In this document: piece by piece, positions 31,023 to 40,060 of the stretch
How positions within the stretch are numbered: position 1 is the first letter of the stretch
Layout of the letters: the number at the start of each line of letters is the position of its first letter
Assembly (NCBI GenBank): GCA_040900165.1
Contig: JBBDZM010000020.1
Span: forward strand, 1-56,641
From: BOKZ01 sp040900165
GTDB lineage: Bacteria; Patescibacteriota; UBA1384; 2-12-FULL-50-11
Reading direction: 5' to 3'
DNA: 56,641 bases
Position numbers and translations under genes: made by a program
Notes under the pieces: model-generated
What the model was told of the DNA's origin: nothing
The model's input: only the letters and a program-made list of their open reading frames with translations
Databases searched by the model: none

Positions 31023-31134
31023 AATTAAGAAGTATGAATTAAGAATTAAGTTAATACCGTTGCCTGCGTTGCGGATTGCCCTGCTCATAATTCTTAATTC
31101 ATAATTCATAATTCATAATTCATAATTCATAATT
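31023..31134. repeat. Heptamer repeats forming an inverted array
   Basis: Seven 7-base units (CATAATT, CTTAATT, then CATAATT five times) occupy 31086-31134. Four units in the opposite sense (AATTAAG, AAGTATG, AATTAAG, AATTAAG) occupy 31023-31050. The 35 bases between would be the loop of a long A/T stem. It lies between ftsE and ftsX. Confidence 0.8.
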
Positions 31135-31139
31135 CTTCT

Positions 31140-31886
31140 TTATATTACGTACTTGCCTCCGAGTTGGTCGCTAATTATCTTGCCGGATTTCATCAAGATC
31201 ACTCGCTTCTGAATGCGGTCGACGACTTGGCGGTTGTGGGTGGCTAAAATTATCGTTGTTCCCCGCTGGTTGATCCGGTAAAGCAACTCCACAATTTCCC
31301 AGGTGTTAACTGGGTCGAGATTACCAGTTGGCTCATCGGCGATTAGCAATTTTGGCAGGTGGATTAAGCCCCGGGCAATGGCGGCACGTTGGCGCTCACC
31401 GCCGGAAAGTTCGTGGGGATAAGCGCTTTTACGGCGTCCCATATTAACCAGGTCAATCACTTTTTCGGTTCGCCGATTAATATCGGCTGTTGGTAGCCCG
31501 CAAACCTCCAGGGCAAACGAAACATTCTCCCAAACGGTTTTTTGCGGTAGTAATTTGAAGTCCTGGAAAACGACACCGATTTTGCGCCGGTAAAAGGGCA
31601 CTTCGTTATCGCGCAGGTCCGCCAAATTACGCCCGGCCACGTAAACTGTGCCAGTTGAGGGCATTTCCTGCTTGGTTAGCATCTTTATCAGGGTTGTTTT
31701 ACCGACACCGCTCTGACCAACCAAGGAGACAAACTCGCCCTCGTTGATGGTTAAGTTGATATCTTTAACGGCATTACGCTTGGGGTAACTCTTACTGACG
31801 TTTTTAAATTCGATTAAGGGAATATCCGATTTTTTTGGTTGAGCAGTGGCGAGGTGGTCCTGACCAACGTGAATTACTTCGTCCAT
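31140..31886 (-). CDS. ftsE: Cell-division ATP-binding protein FtsE
   Basis: A 248-residue ABC ATPase: Walker A GQSGVGKTTL, Q-loop VFQDFKLLP, signature LSGGERQR, Walker B LLIADEPTG, H-loop ATHNR. The FVSLVG..TLIKMLTKQ pattern and DFKLLPQKTVWENV are characteristic of FtsE. It energises FtsX for septal peptidoglycan splitting. An extra N-terminal stretch of about 23 residues precedes the ABC core. TAGAAT lies nine bases before the ATG. About 140 bases with the heptamer array separate it from ftsX, unusual because the two genes normally overlap. Confidence 0.95.
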   Translation of the reverse strand: MDEVIHVGQDHLATAQPKKSDIPLIEFKNVSKSYPKRNAVKDINLTINEGEFVSLVGQSGVGKTTLIKMLTKQEMPSTGTVYVAGRNLADLRDNEVPFYRRKIGVVFQDFKLLPQKTVWENVSFALEVCGLPTADINRRTEKVIDLVNMGRRKSAYPHELSGGERQRAAIARGLIHLPKLLIADEPTGNLDPVNTWEIVELLYRINQRGTTIILATHNRQVVDRIQKRVILMKSGKIISDQLGGKYVI

Positions 31887-31933
31887 CTATTCTTCATTCT
31901 ACGGGAAAATCCAGACCAGGGAAGAAGCGCCTA

Positions 31934-32443
31934 CTACTCCAGCTCTTCTTCGATACGTTTTTGAATCTCTTCGCTGCTAAGCGGACGGAGCATATTAGTT
32001 AGCTCATCGTCGTCAGATACTTTAATGCCCTGTTTCTCCAGCAACAGCGATAGCATTCTCATGGTTTTAGTCAGCTCTTCCTCGGTAATAGTGTTAATCT
32101 TCAAGTCAATCTCTTCACGCAGCTCGGCGACAAAAGTCTGGCGATTTTGAGAGATTAGAACGATGATCGCCAAGAAAATAGCTTCCAGCGATACAACCAT
32201 CGTCAGTAATCCGTAGGGAAAGGGGTCGAAGGCATTCGAACCGGCGTTCCAGACGATCCAAAGCGTAAACCAAATCGCGTTGACAACCAGGAAGGTAACG
32301 GTGCCAAACTTTGTGGTTAGTAAATCAGCAAATTTGTCACTCCATCGGCGCCTGGCATTGATCTTGGCTTTGAAGCTTTCGATGGCAGCGCGGCGTTTCT
32401 TGGCGCGGCCATGAAAACTGTGGAAACGCTCAATAATCTCCAT
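31934..32443 (-). CDS. DUF1003-family membrane protein
   Basis: A 169-residue protein with two membrane helices (about 48-66 and 80-100) flanked by charged helices. FGTVTFLVVNAIWFTLWI and FDPFPYGLLTMVVSLEAIFLAI (both split around the loop) match the DUF1003 pattern, in which PFP followed by a hydrophobic run is diagnostic. Its function is unknown; members are widespread and often near cation-transport or stress genes. A TACGGT box lies seven bases before the ATG, suggesting an own leaderless transcript. Confidence 0.88.
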   Translation of the reverse strand: MEIIERFHSFHGRAKKRRAAIESFKAKINARRRWSDKFADLLTTKFGTVTFLVVNAIWFTLWIVWNAGSNAFDPFPYGLLTMVVSLEAIFLAIIVLISQNRQTFVAELREEIDLKINTITEEELTKTMRMLSLLLEKQGIKVSDDDELTNMLRPLSSEEIQKRIEEELE

Positions 32444-32481
32444 TTGTTACACCGTACCAAGACCGCAAAGTTAGTAAATAG

Positions 32482-33042
32482 CTAAAGGGAGTTGCGAAAA
32501 CGGTAAAAATGTTCGACCGAGTACAAAAACTTGCCGGTCAACTCTTCGATACGCTTCGCTAAAGCCGGTTCGACAACCCGTCCATCGCCGTCAATTTGCT
32601 TGTCGGCCCGGGGGATAAAAAGTTCATCAGGCATCAGCCAGGCCCCGTAAGTGCGCAGGATTGGGTAAAGCGAGTGTTGGGCTTGGAGCGTCCCGCCGCG
32701 CCCGGTAGTAGCGCCCAGCAGCATGACCGGCTTGTCGCGGTAGCCAACGCCGTCCAAATGTTCGAAGGAATTTTTCAGCACCGCTGGCAGGGCATGGTCG
32801 TACTCCGGCGAGGCAATCACAAAGCCATCGGCCCAGGCCACCGTCTCCCGCCATTTTTCAACTGCCGCCCCCCGGCTGGTTTCGTAGCCCAAAAACAGCG
32901 GTAACCCAAGGTTGCGCATACGGACAACTTTGGTTTCGAAGCCATCTCGTTGAGCGATATTTTTTTCGATAATCTCCAAATATTTTTCGTTTAAGGACGG
33001 CTCTTGGGCGCTGCCACAGATTAGTAATATTTTATTAGTCAT
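32482..33042 (-). CDS. NAD(P)H-dependent FMN reductase-like flavoprotein
   Basis: A 186-residue flavodoxin-like oxidoreductase. LLICGSAQEPSLNEKY matches the FMN phosphate loop (GSxRxxSxN), and ASPEYDHALPAVLKN matches the family's SPEYNxSxPxxLKN motif, followed by the GATTGRGG loop. Relatives (Yief, ArsH, azoreductases) reduce flavins, quinones, metals or azo dyes with NAD(P)H. Its start overlaps the end of the TPR gene by eight bases, so the two are cotranslated. Confidence 0.9.
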   Translation of the reverse strand: MTNKILLICGSAQEPSLNEKYLEIIEKNIAQRDGFETKVVRMRNLGLPLFLGYETSRGAAVEKWRETVAWADGFVIASPEYDHALPAVLKNSFEHLDGVGYRDKPVMLLGATTGRGGTLQAQHSLYPILRTYGAWLMPDELFIPRADKQIDGDGRVVEPALAKRIEELTGKFLYSVEHFYRFRNSL

Positions 33043-33874
33043 TAGTTAGAACCTGCTTAAGCTCCTCGCGTAAGGCCTGGGCGGTGGCCGGGCTAAATGT
33101 TTTTAAGAGTTTTTCGTAGTGTCTGGCAAAGTCTTTGGCAGATTTTTCCCTCCCGATTTGATCGTAAAGGACCGACAGTAGACCGTAAAGCTGGGCGCGG
33201 CGCTGATTGTAGGTTTCGTTGTCGTGATCGGCTTCAAACCAGCTCAAGCTCTGTTCGGCCCAGTCGACTGCCTCGGCTGTTTGACCGGACCTTGTTAGTA
33301 CTTTGGCGTAATCCAACCAAGTTGTTGCTTGAAAAAAACCTTGGGTTGGATCGTCTTTGAATAGCTCCAACGCTTTTTTAATGTGAGTTATCGCCGTTTG
33401 ATTGTCGCCAAACTTGTAATAATGCAGACCAAGTTTGTCGTAAGTAATCGCCAGTGCCCCGGGCGAACCTGACTTTTCGAGTAGCTCGATGCTCTGTTGG
33501 TAGTAGTTAAGCGCTGTCGTTTTTTGTCCGGCGTTATCGTTAGCAACGGCCATATCACGATAGAGCTCGCCCAGGCCTTCGTTATCGCCCAGTTGCTTGT
33601 AGAGCTGTTCGGCCGCTTGAAAGTAGCTATTAACGTCGCGGAATATCGATGAATCGGCTCGACTGATTGATTTTCGAGCCGCCACACCCGCTAATCGTAG
33701 GGATTGAGCAACCACTTGGTATTCTTCGGCTTGTTTGGCCACCTCGGCCGCTTCCAAGTATGTCCGAATCGCTTCATCGGTTCGGGCACTGTGGCGCAGG
33801 TTGTCGGCTTTCTCCAATAACCCCTCCAAAGTTTTTTTCACATCAACCCCGATGCTGGGGCGCAGCAATACCAC
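33035..33874 (-). CDS. TPR-repeat protein
   Basis: A 279-residue soluble helical-repeat protein with at least four or five TPR units (for example AIRTYLEAAEVAKQ, ALNYYQQSIELLEKSG, AITHIKKALELFKDD). No membrane segment or catalytic domain. Such proteins are scaffolds for protein assemblies. Start is uncertain: a GTG at 33874 sits in the arm of an inverted repeat, while a GTG at 33841 (VKKTLEGLLEK) is directly at the beginning of the helical region. It lies 51 bases downstream of secA and overlaps the flavoprotein gene. Confidence 0.8.
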   Translation of the reverse strand: MVLLRPSIGVDVKKTLEGLLEKADNLRHSARTDEAIRTYLEAAEVAKQAEEYQVVAQSLRLAGVAARKSISRADSSIFRDVNSYFQAAEQLYKQLGDNEGLGELYRDMAVANDNAGQKTTALNYYQQSIELLEKSGSPGALAITYDKLGLHYYKFGDNQTAITHIKKALELFKDDPTQGFFQATTWLDYAKVLTRSGQTAEAVDWAEQSLSWFEADHDNETYNQRRAQLYGLLSVLYDQIGREKSAKDFARHYEKLLKTFSPATAQALREELKQVLTND

Positions 33875-33905
33875 GCCAAATGATGTTACTGATTATATTT
33901 GGCGT
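33872..33905 (-). promoter_or_regulatory. Inverted repeat with TATAAT at the TPR gene start
   Basis: ACGCCAAAT (33873-33881 on the plus strand) and ATTTGGCGT (33897-33905) are perfect 9-bp arms. On the minus strand the left arm runs into TATAAT, and the GTG start lies in the right arm. It may be an operator over a promoter or a leader hairpin after secA. Confidence 0.45.
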
Positions 33906-33925
33906 ATTTTTCAGCTTAATTATTT

Positions 33926-36514
33926 TCATATTCGATGATGGGGCGCTGAAATTAGCCCGCATTTTTTGTACTTGTAAACCTTGCCGGTGGCTGGGTCGAT
34001 AGCGCCGCACGGGCAGGGGTCGTTCCGGCCAACTTTTGTGCTAGCAGCGGTGGCTGAATTATTCCTGTGATCATTGTTAGTAGTTAGGCGTTGTTGAGGG
34101 GTGTCGCTAACCAGCGTTGGTCGATCTTCAAGCTCAACCCGCAAGAGCATATCGGCAATCTGTCGGTTGATAGATTCGTTCAATAAGTTGAACAACCGAT
34201 AAGCTTCTTGTTTATACTCAACTAGCGGATCTCTCTGGCCGTAGCCCCGCAAGCCGGTCGATTCCCGCAGATCCTCCAGATTGGTTAGATGCTCAACCCA
34301 GAGCAGATCGATCGCCCGCAAACCGACTGTTCTCTCAACTTGCCCTCTAATCTCTTCACTCCAACCGCTGTATTTTTTCTGATAGTGATTGGCCTGTTGG
34401 CTATCAAAATTGCTTAAAATTTCCCGATGGATTTGTTCAAAATCATCGGGGGACTTAGCGGCAACAATTGCCGAACGGCGGCGATAGATTGCTTCGCGGT
34501 GTTTATTCATCACGTCGTCGTACTCAACCAGCTGTTTGCGAGTGTCAAAGTTATGGGTTTCGACTTTGCCTTGAGCTTGCTCAATTGCCCGCGATAGCAG
34601 CTTATTATTAATACTCATATCGTCCGGAATTTGCAGACGCTCCATAATTGCTCGCATTCGGTCGCCACCAAAAATCCGCATTAAGTCGTCTTCCATCGAC
34701 ACATAGAATTGACTGGCACCGGGATCACCTTGGCGGCCAGATCGTCCCCGCAGCTGGTTATCGATCCGCCGAGACTCGTGGCGCTCGGTACCGATCACCA
34801 ATAGGCCACCCAGCTCCAACACCTGTTGGTGGCTAGCCTCCCATTTTTTAAACGCTGCCGGTGGGGCAGTTTCGTCCGGTGCCGGACCACCAAGAACAAT
34901 ATCAACGCCCCGGCCAGCCATGTTAGTGGCCACCGTCACCGCTCCGATTTGGCCAGCCTGTGCCACTATCTCTCCCTCTTTCTGATGTTTTTTAGCGTTG
35001 AGCACTTGATGCTCAATATTTTCGGCCTTTAAGAATTTGGCGAGTTTCTCTGATTTAGCAATCGATGCCGTACCGATTAAAACCGGTCGACCCTGCTGCT
35101 GGAAACCTTTAACAGCCGTAACGACCGCTCGAAATTTGCCGTCCTCAGTCTTGTAGATCATATCTGGCAAGTCTCGACGCTGGCTTGTTCGGTTGGTTGG
35201 GATGGAAACGACTTCTAAATTATAAATTTTAGCGAGCTCCTCGGCTTCCGTTGAGGCCGTACCGGTCATACCGGAAAGTTTGGTGTAAAGACGAAAGTAA
35301 TTTTGAAAAGTAATCGTTGCCAAAGTTACTGACTCTTCCCTGACTAATACCTTCTCTTTGGCCTCGATTGCCTGGTGTAGTCCGCCGTTGTAACGCCGTC
35401 CGTGGAGCATTCGCCCGGTAAATTCGTCAATAATTACAACCTCACCGCCCTTAACGACATAGTCTTTGTTCTTTTTGTACAAGGCGTAGGCCCGCAAGGC
35501 GACATCGGCGTGGTGAACTAAGCGGACATTGGCGGGATCGTACATGTTAGCAACACCTAAGAACTGCTCGAGTTTTTTGATACCGTCTTCGTTTAATGAT
35601 GCCCGTTTTGTTTTTTCGTCGAGTTTGTAGTCTTTTTCGCTCTGTAGTTTCGGGACAATCGCGGCAAAGTCGTTATAAAGACTGGCCGATTCGCTGGAAG
35701 GCGAGGAGATAATTAGCGGGGTGCGGGCTTCGTCGATCAGAATTGAGTCAACTTCGTCGACGATGGCGTAGACGTGGTCGCGTTGCTTCATATCAGCGTG
35801 GTTCTGAACCATGTTATCGCGCAAGTAGTCAAAGCCGTACTCGTTATTGGTCCCGTACGTAATGTCGGCGTCATATACCTCATTGCGCTTGGCTGGGCGT
35901 AGCGACCTTAGGCGCCAGTCTTCTTCGTCGTTTTTTTGGTTGGGATCATAAATAAATGAAAAATCTGGGCCGATTACCCCGACTGACAAACCTAAGAAAT
36001 GATAGATTCGCCCCATCCAGCCGGCATCGCGACGAGCTAAATAATCGTTGACGGTTACTAAATGACAGCCCAGCCCGGTTAGGGCATTTAGGTAGAGCGG
36101 TAAGCTGGCAACTAAAGTTTTTCCTTCACCGGTCTGCATCTCAGCAACTTGGCCGGCATGCAAAACCGCACCGCCGATAATTTGGACGTCGTAATGACGC
36201 ATCGATAAAGTCCGCTTGCCGGCCTCACGAACCATTGCAAAAGCTAGCGGTAAGTACGGCTCGAGCAGCTCGGAAATTTGCTCCTTACGAGCGCGGCTCT
36301 GCTCCTTGCGGTCAGCAATTGAGTCAGTTGCGCTAAAAATATCCTTGGCTTTTTGACTAACGTGTTTTTTTAGCTCAAGGGATCGCTCAAGAATCTGTTT
36401 GTCAGTTTCATTTTCTAAAAGTTTCTCCTGTTCGTTAACGGCATCAACTATTCCCTGATACCGGGAAACCTCTTTGGCGTTTTGGTCGCCAAAGATTTTC
36501 GACAGAAAACTCAT
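33926..36514 (-). CDS. secA: Protein translocase ATPase SecA
   Basis: An 862-residue motor that drives preproteins through SecYEG. Motifs: Walker A MQTGEGKTL, DEVDSILIDEARTP (DEAD-like), GRMLHGRRYNGGLHQAIEAKE in the cross-linking domain, MAGRGVDIVLGG, GRSGRQGDPG, and the helical-wing region. The C-terminus has the zinc-finger-like tail GRNDPCPCG...KYKKCG, in which one of the four usual ligands is replaced (CG in place of CC or CH). Length is normal. Its ATG follows the serS stop without spacing, so serS-secA are one unit. Confidence 0.97.
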   Translation of the reverse strand: MSFLSKIFGDQNAKEVSRYQGIVDAVNEQEKLLENETDKQILERSLELKKHVSQKAKDIFSATDSIADRKEQSRARKEQISELLEPYLPLAFAMVREAGKRTLSMRHYDVQIIGGAVLHAGQVAEMQTGEGKTLVASLPLYLNALTGLGCHLVTVNDYLARRDAGWMGRIYHFLGLSVGVIGPDFSFIYDPNQKNDEEDWRLRSLRPAKRNEVYDADITYGTNNEYGFDYLRDNMVQNHADMKQRDHVYAIVDEVDSILIDEARTPLIISSPSSESASLYNDFAAIVPKLQSEKDYKLDEKTKRASLNEDGIKKLEQFLGVANMYDPANVRLVHHADVALRAYALYKKNKDYVVKGGEVVIIDEFTGRMLHGRRYNGGLHQAIEAKEKVLVREESVTLATITFQNYFRLYTKLSGMTGTASTEAEELAKIYNLEVVSIPTNRTSQRRDLPDMIYKTEDGKFRAVVTAVKGFQQQGRPVLIGTASIAKSEKLAKFLKAENIEHQVLNAKKHQKEGEIVAQAGQIGAVTVATNMAGRGVDIVLGGPAPDETAPPAAFKKWEASHQQVLELGGLLVIGTERHESRRIDNQLRGRSGRQGDPGASQFYVSMEDDLMRIFGGDRMRAIMERLQIPDDMSINNKLLSRAIEQAQGKVETHNFDTRKQLVEYDDVMNKHREAIYRRRSAIVAAKSPDDFEQIHREILSNFDSQQANHYQKKYSGWSEEIRGQVERTVGLRAIDLLWVEHLTNLEDLRESTGLRGYGQRDPLVEYKQEAYRLFNLLNESINRQIADMLLRVELEDRPTLVSDTPQQRLTTNNDHRNNSATAASTKVGRNDPCPCGAIDPATGKVYKYKKCGLISAPHHRI

Positions 36515-37714
36515 CTAACTAGTCAGCTCCTTGGGCCAACTAACCTTCGCTTGCTCGCCGAGGTTGTTTTCAACAATTGCCAGTAATAGTCGTTCCGTGG
36601 CGAGGGTGGCGTTAAGGGTATGGACTAGTTCGGTCTTGTCACCAAAATCAACCTTGGTTTTGAGCAGGCGGGACTGGAAATCGGTACAGTTACTGGCCGA
36701 GTGGGTTTCACGGTAGCGTTGTTGCGACGGGAACCAGCATTCGATATCGATTTGCTTAGCGGCAATTTGGCTTTGGTCACCGGCGGCTAGCAACACCTTT
36801 TGATACGGCAGGGAAAACTTGCTGATAAATTTTTCTTGCATCGAAACCAAAAATTCCAATTCTTTCTCCGACTTGTCGGGAGCAGCAATCGAGACCATCT
36901 CAACTTTGTCGAACTGATGAATCCGGAAAACTCCTTTAGTGTCCTGCCCGTACGAGCCAGCTTCTTTTCTGAAACAAGTCGAAAACCCAACATAGCGTAT
37001 CGGCAAATCCTTGGCAGGAATTTTTTTATTGGAGGCTAGTGCCAACAATAACGGCTCTGACGTACCAACTAAAAACTGATTATCGCCGAGCGTAAAGGTA
37101 TCGTCTTTACCGGCCGGGAAAAATCCGGTCGCTTCCAAAAGATCTTCCTTGGCGACAACCGGTGGTAAGACAAAAGTAAAGCCATTGTCTTGGGCAAACT
37201 CAATTGCTAAGCTCATTAATTTTCGGCTGGCCGTTGCCGCCTCGCCAATCAGGTAGCGGAATCGGCTGCCGGTAAAACGCGCTGCTGTCTCCATATCTAA
37301 TAGCCCCTGTTTTGCCAAGGCATCTTCGTGAGCGGCTGATTGGGGCGGCCGATCGCCGACAGTTGACAGTATCTGGTTATTCTTAGCATCCCCATCCGGA
37401 ACGTCATCAAGAGTAATATTAGGAACGGCCAGCATTTTTGCATTAAGCGACTGCTCTACTTGGAGGCTTTTATCTCTAGCCTCTAAAATATCTTTCTTGA
37501 GATTAACTAGCTTGGCGTTATTGTCTTTAGCTAAATCTTTGGTTTTCGATAAGCGATTACTTTCGGCTTTGAGTAACTCTAATTTTTGAGTCGTTTTACG
37601 CCACAATTCGTCGAGGGCTGATATTTCATCAACGATATTCTCCGTGCCCCCACGAGAGCGAATAGATTTCTTAACCACATTGGGATTTTGGCGGATTTGA
37701 CCAATATCGATCAT
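36515..37714 (-). CDS. serS: Seryl-tRNA synthetase
   Basis: A class II synthetase of 399 residues that charges tRNA-Ser. An N-terminal coiled-coil arm (about 25-110) precedes the catalytic core: motif 1 FVLPPVV, motif 2 FRKEAGSYGQDTKG...FRIHQF, TSEP serine pocket, motif 3 HTLNATLATERLLLAIVEN (the usual Gly-x-Gly-x-x-x-Gly is altered to ATLATER). ATG 37714 was chosen over the TTG at 37720: TACACT (37721-37726) lies exactly six bases before it, giving a leaderless message. The next gene is secA. Confidence 0.96.
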   Translation of the reverse strand: MIDIGQIRQNPNVVKKSIRSRGGTENIVDEISALDELWRKTTQKLELLKAESNRLSKTKDLAKDNNAKLVNLKKDILEARDKSLQVEQSLNAKMLAVPNITLDDVPDGDAKNNQILSTVGDRPPQSAAHEDALAKQGLLDMETAARFTGSRFRYLIGEAATASRKLMSLAIEFAQDNGFTFVLPPVVAKEDLLEATGFFPAGKDDTFTLGDNQFLVGTSEPLLLALASNKKIPAKDLPIRYVGFSTCFRKEAGSYGQDTKGVFRIHQFDKVEMVSIAAPDKSEKELEFLVSMQEKFISKFSLPYQKVLLAAGDQSQIAAKQIDIECWFPSQQRYRETHSASNCTDFQSRLLKTKVDFGDKTELVHTLNATLATERLLLAIVENNLGEQAKVSWPKELTS

Positions 37715-37750
37715 GGTCAAAGTGTACCAAACCCCAGAGAAAGTTCTAGG

Positions 37751-38212
37751 TTACTCAACCGAGTTAATACTATAGACAACGGCACCGTCAGGCGTCTCGA
37801 CGCTAACCTTGTCTTTGGTTTTGTGGCCAAGTAAGGCTCGGCCAACTGGCGAGTCGACAGAAATCTTACCGTTCTCAGGATCAGATTCGGTCTGGCCGAC
37901 TAGCTCGAATTTATCAGTTTCACCATCTACAACCACTTCCACCTTACTGCCGATACTGATAGTGCCAGAATGCTTTCCCTCAACCACTTTGGCGTGTTTG
38001 AGGGTTTGCTCGATTTCTTGGATTCTGCCTTCAATAAATGATTGCTCTTCTTTTGCCGAGGTGTATTCCGCGTTCTCACTCAGATCGCCCAGCTCTTTGG
38101 CGGTTTTAATACGATTAACAACATCTGGCCGACGAATTTTAGTTAGCTCTGCTAGCTCGTTTTGGAGTTTTTCCAGTCCGTCCTGTGTAATTAGAATATC
38201 TTTGTTTGCCAT
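37751..38212 (-). CDS. greA: Transcription elongation factor GreA
   Basis: A 153-residue protein with the GreA coiled-coil tip DLSENAEY, whose acidic residues enter RNA polymerase to trigger cleavage of backtracked RNA, and a C-terminal FKBP-like domain. ILITQDGLEKLQNELAEL is the usual start. ATG 38212 has a clean AAAGGAG site, unlike most genes in this window. The frame is open to 38260. Confidence 0.96.
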   Translation of the reverse strand: MANKDILITQDGLEKLQNELAELTKIRRPDVVNRIKTAKELGDLSENAEYTSAKEEQSFIEGRIQEIEQTLKHAKVVEGKHSGTISIGSKVEVVVDGETDKFELVGQTESDPENGKISVDSPVGRALLGHKTKDKVSVETPDGAVVYSINSVE

Positions 38213-38248
38213 TTTCTCCTTTAATATCTCAATTTGGTTTCGGCTAAT

Positions 38249-38267
38249 ACATCTCGGCAAGAGATGT
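38249..38267. other. Hairpin in the greA leader
   Basis: ACATCTC-GGCAA-GAGATGT (plus strand), 7-bp perfect stem followed by TTTT on the plus strand. On the minus strand it lies in the greA leader, between the promoter and the start. It could regulate greA or stop antisense transcription. Confidence 0.5.
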
Positions 38268-38280
38268 TTTTAACAGAAAA

Positions 38281-38308
38281 ATATTAGCAGTTAGGCTAGC
38301 ATTGTCAA
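38281..38308 (-). promoter_or_regulatory. Promoter of greA
   Basis: Minus strand: perfect TTGACA (38308-38303), 16-base spacer, TAATAT (38286-38281). A leader of about 60 bases follows. Confidence 0.82.
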
Positions 38309-38411
38309 GCGTAGAAACGACTGGATTTTCTCACAAAAAACCACTAAATACTGAGAATAATATGGAGACTTATCGAGGGATTAGTAATGAAATTTATAGT
38401 ATTCTATCGAT

Positions 38412-40052
38412 ATGAAAAGTACCAAATCTCGTCCTAGCCAACTTTGGGAGCAATGGCTGGCTCGCTTACATGGAATTGACGACCCACAGAAAGACTACTA
38501 TCGTCTCGAGCTACTGCAGTTGCTAACCCATTCAAGTGGCGCTGACACTGCTAGGTTTTGTAGCCGTTTTGGAACTATCCTTTGTCACAGTCTCCATTCG
38601 GGTTCGGTTGTTATTTTTGACAAAAAAAATAACCGAATTATTTACAAAGACCCTTCCATTAGCGACCGCTCTTTGGAAAAGAAAATATCCGCTAGGTTAC
38701 CTATTAGCACCGAGGGGATTTCGATTCGGCAGTTCCCTCGTGGTGTTAAGATTTATAGCCAACAGCCGCCGATCAAATCAATTTGCTCACTCAAAATGAA
38801 TTTTATTAGTGACGAGGAGATATTTCTGATTGTCACTTCCCCAGAAAGTATCCCCGGTGAAGACCGACAGTTTCTTCACTTTGTGGCCGGCGTATTCAGG
38901 CTTTTCGAGAAACAGCTCAGCACTGAACGAATGTTGAGCCAGGAACAGCGTCTACTAACTCTCTTAACCCAGCACATTAACGAGGGATTGGTTTTATTTT
39001 CCAAGGACTTAGCCGTTAAGATTTGGAACCGCCCACTGCAGCGGATAACCGGCTATTCTCCCAAGGAAGCTATCGGTAAAAACTACCAAGAAATAATCAG
39101 GGTCTTAGACAAGTCTGACTGGTTATCCAACATCACCAGCAGCTATAAAGACAGTGACCAGAGTGGCTTTATTTTCGACGGAAAAATCCTCACCAAAGCC
39201 AAACAAACCAAATGGATATCGGTTTCTGGGTCGCTTTTAAGAGATGGCTCGGGCGAGATTGAGCAGGCAATTGCTTTGGTACGAGATATATCCAAAGAAA
39301 AGGCCTTAGAACAGCGCAAAAACGAGTTCATCTCGATCGCTACTCACGAGCTAAGAACGCCAATTACCGCCATTAAAGGGTACCTAAGCTTGCTCCAAAG
39401 CCATGCCGAGCAACTATCCGATAAGCAAAAAATGTATCTCAATAACGCCTATTCTGCTACCGAACGATTAGTTGGCCTGGCCGAAGATCTCTTGCAGGTA
39501 ATTCGGCTCGACGAAGACCGGATGAAGTTCAACCTCCAAGTTGTCCAGTTAACGAAAATCGTTGAAAAAGTCAGTATTGATTTTAGCGAAAAGGCTCGTC
39601 GTAAGGGGTTGGAATTTCAGCTTACCCTCCCGCCGTTTGACACGACCATTGTCGCCGACCCGATTCGCTTAGAACAGGTATTTGCTAACTTAATCGACAA
39701 CGCCATTAAATATACGACCAAAGGGTCGATCTCGATTGCTTTTGAACACTTCAGCGAAAAAGTTACTAAGGAGGATAAGGTAACTGTCGTTATTAAGGAT
39801 ACCGGCATCGGTATTGATTCAAAGGACCTTGACGGCGTCTTTGAGAAATTCAACCGCTCCGATCGGGCCGCCAATATGCGTGAGCCGGGGGCGGGGCTGG
39901 GGCTATATATCGTCAAATCCTTTATCGAAAAACAGCAGGGGAAAATTGCGCTCAAGAGTCGCCCTAGAAAGGGTAGTACCTTCGCTGTCACCTTCCCCAT
40001 TGCCGAAGTAAAAATGCGTAGTAATATACAGGGGAATCAATATAACTATTAA
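38412..40052 (+). CDS. Soluble sensor histidine kinase (GAF-like, PAS, HisKA, HATPase)
   Basis: A 546-residue kinase without membrane helices. A GAF-like segment (about 30-175), a PAS domain (about 185-300, containing ITGYSPKEAIGKNYQEII), HisKA with phospho-acceptor His in ATHELRTPITAIKGYLSLL (about residue 311), and HATPase_c with N box NLIDNAIKYTTKGS, G1 DTGIG and G2 GAGLGLYIVKS. It should phosphorylate the response regulator downstream (gap eight bases). Cytoplasmic signals are expected. TATTCT (38400-38405) lies six bases before the ATG: leaderless. Confidence 0.94.
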   Translation: MKSTKSRPSQLWEQWLARLHGIDDPQKDYYRLELLQLLTHSSGADTARFCSRFGTILCHSLHSGSVVIFDKKNNRIIYKDPSISDRSLEKKISARLPISTEGISIRQFPRGVKIYSQQPPIKSICSLKMNFISDEEIFLIVTSPESIPGEDRQFLHFVAGVFRLFEKQLSTERMLSQEQRLLTLLTQHINEGLVLFSKDLAVKIWNRPLQRITGYSPKEAIGKNYQEIIRVLDKSDWLSNITSSYKDSDQSGFIFDGKILTKAKQTKWISVSGSLLRDGSGEIEQAIALVRDISKEKALEQRKNEFISIATHELRTPITAIKGYLSLLQSHAEQLSDKQKMYLNNAYSATERLVGLAEDLLQVIRLDEDRMKFNLQVVQLTKIVEKVSIDFSEKARRKGLEFQLTLPPFDTTIVADPIRLEQVFANLIDNAIKYTTKGSISIAFEHFSEKVTKEDKVTVVIKDTGIGIDSKDLDGVFEKFNRSDRAANMREPGAGLGLYIVKSFIEKQQGKIALKSRPRKGSTFAVTFPIAEVKMRSNIQGNQYNY

Positions 40053-40060
40053 TTGAGTAA

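Noticed and set aside
31023..31134. Heptamer array as a CRISPR or an origin of replication
   Set aside because: There are no spacers, no DnaA-box cluster and no dnaA or dnaN neighbours; it is a simple A/T repeat.
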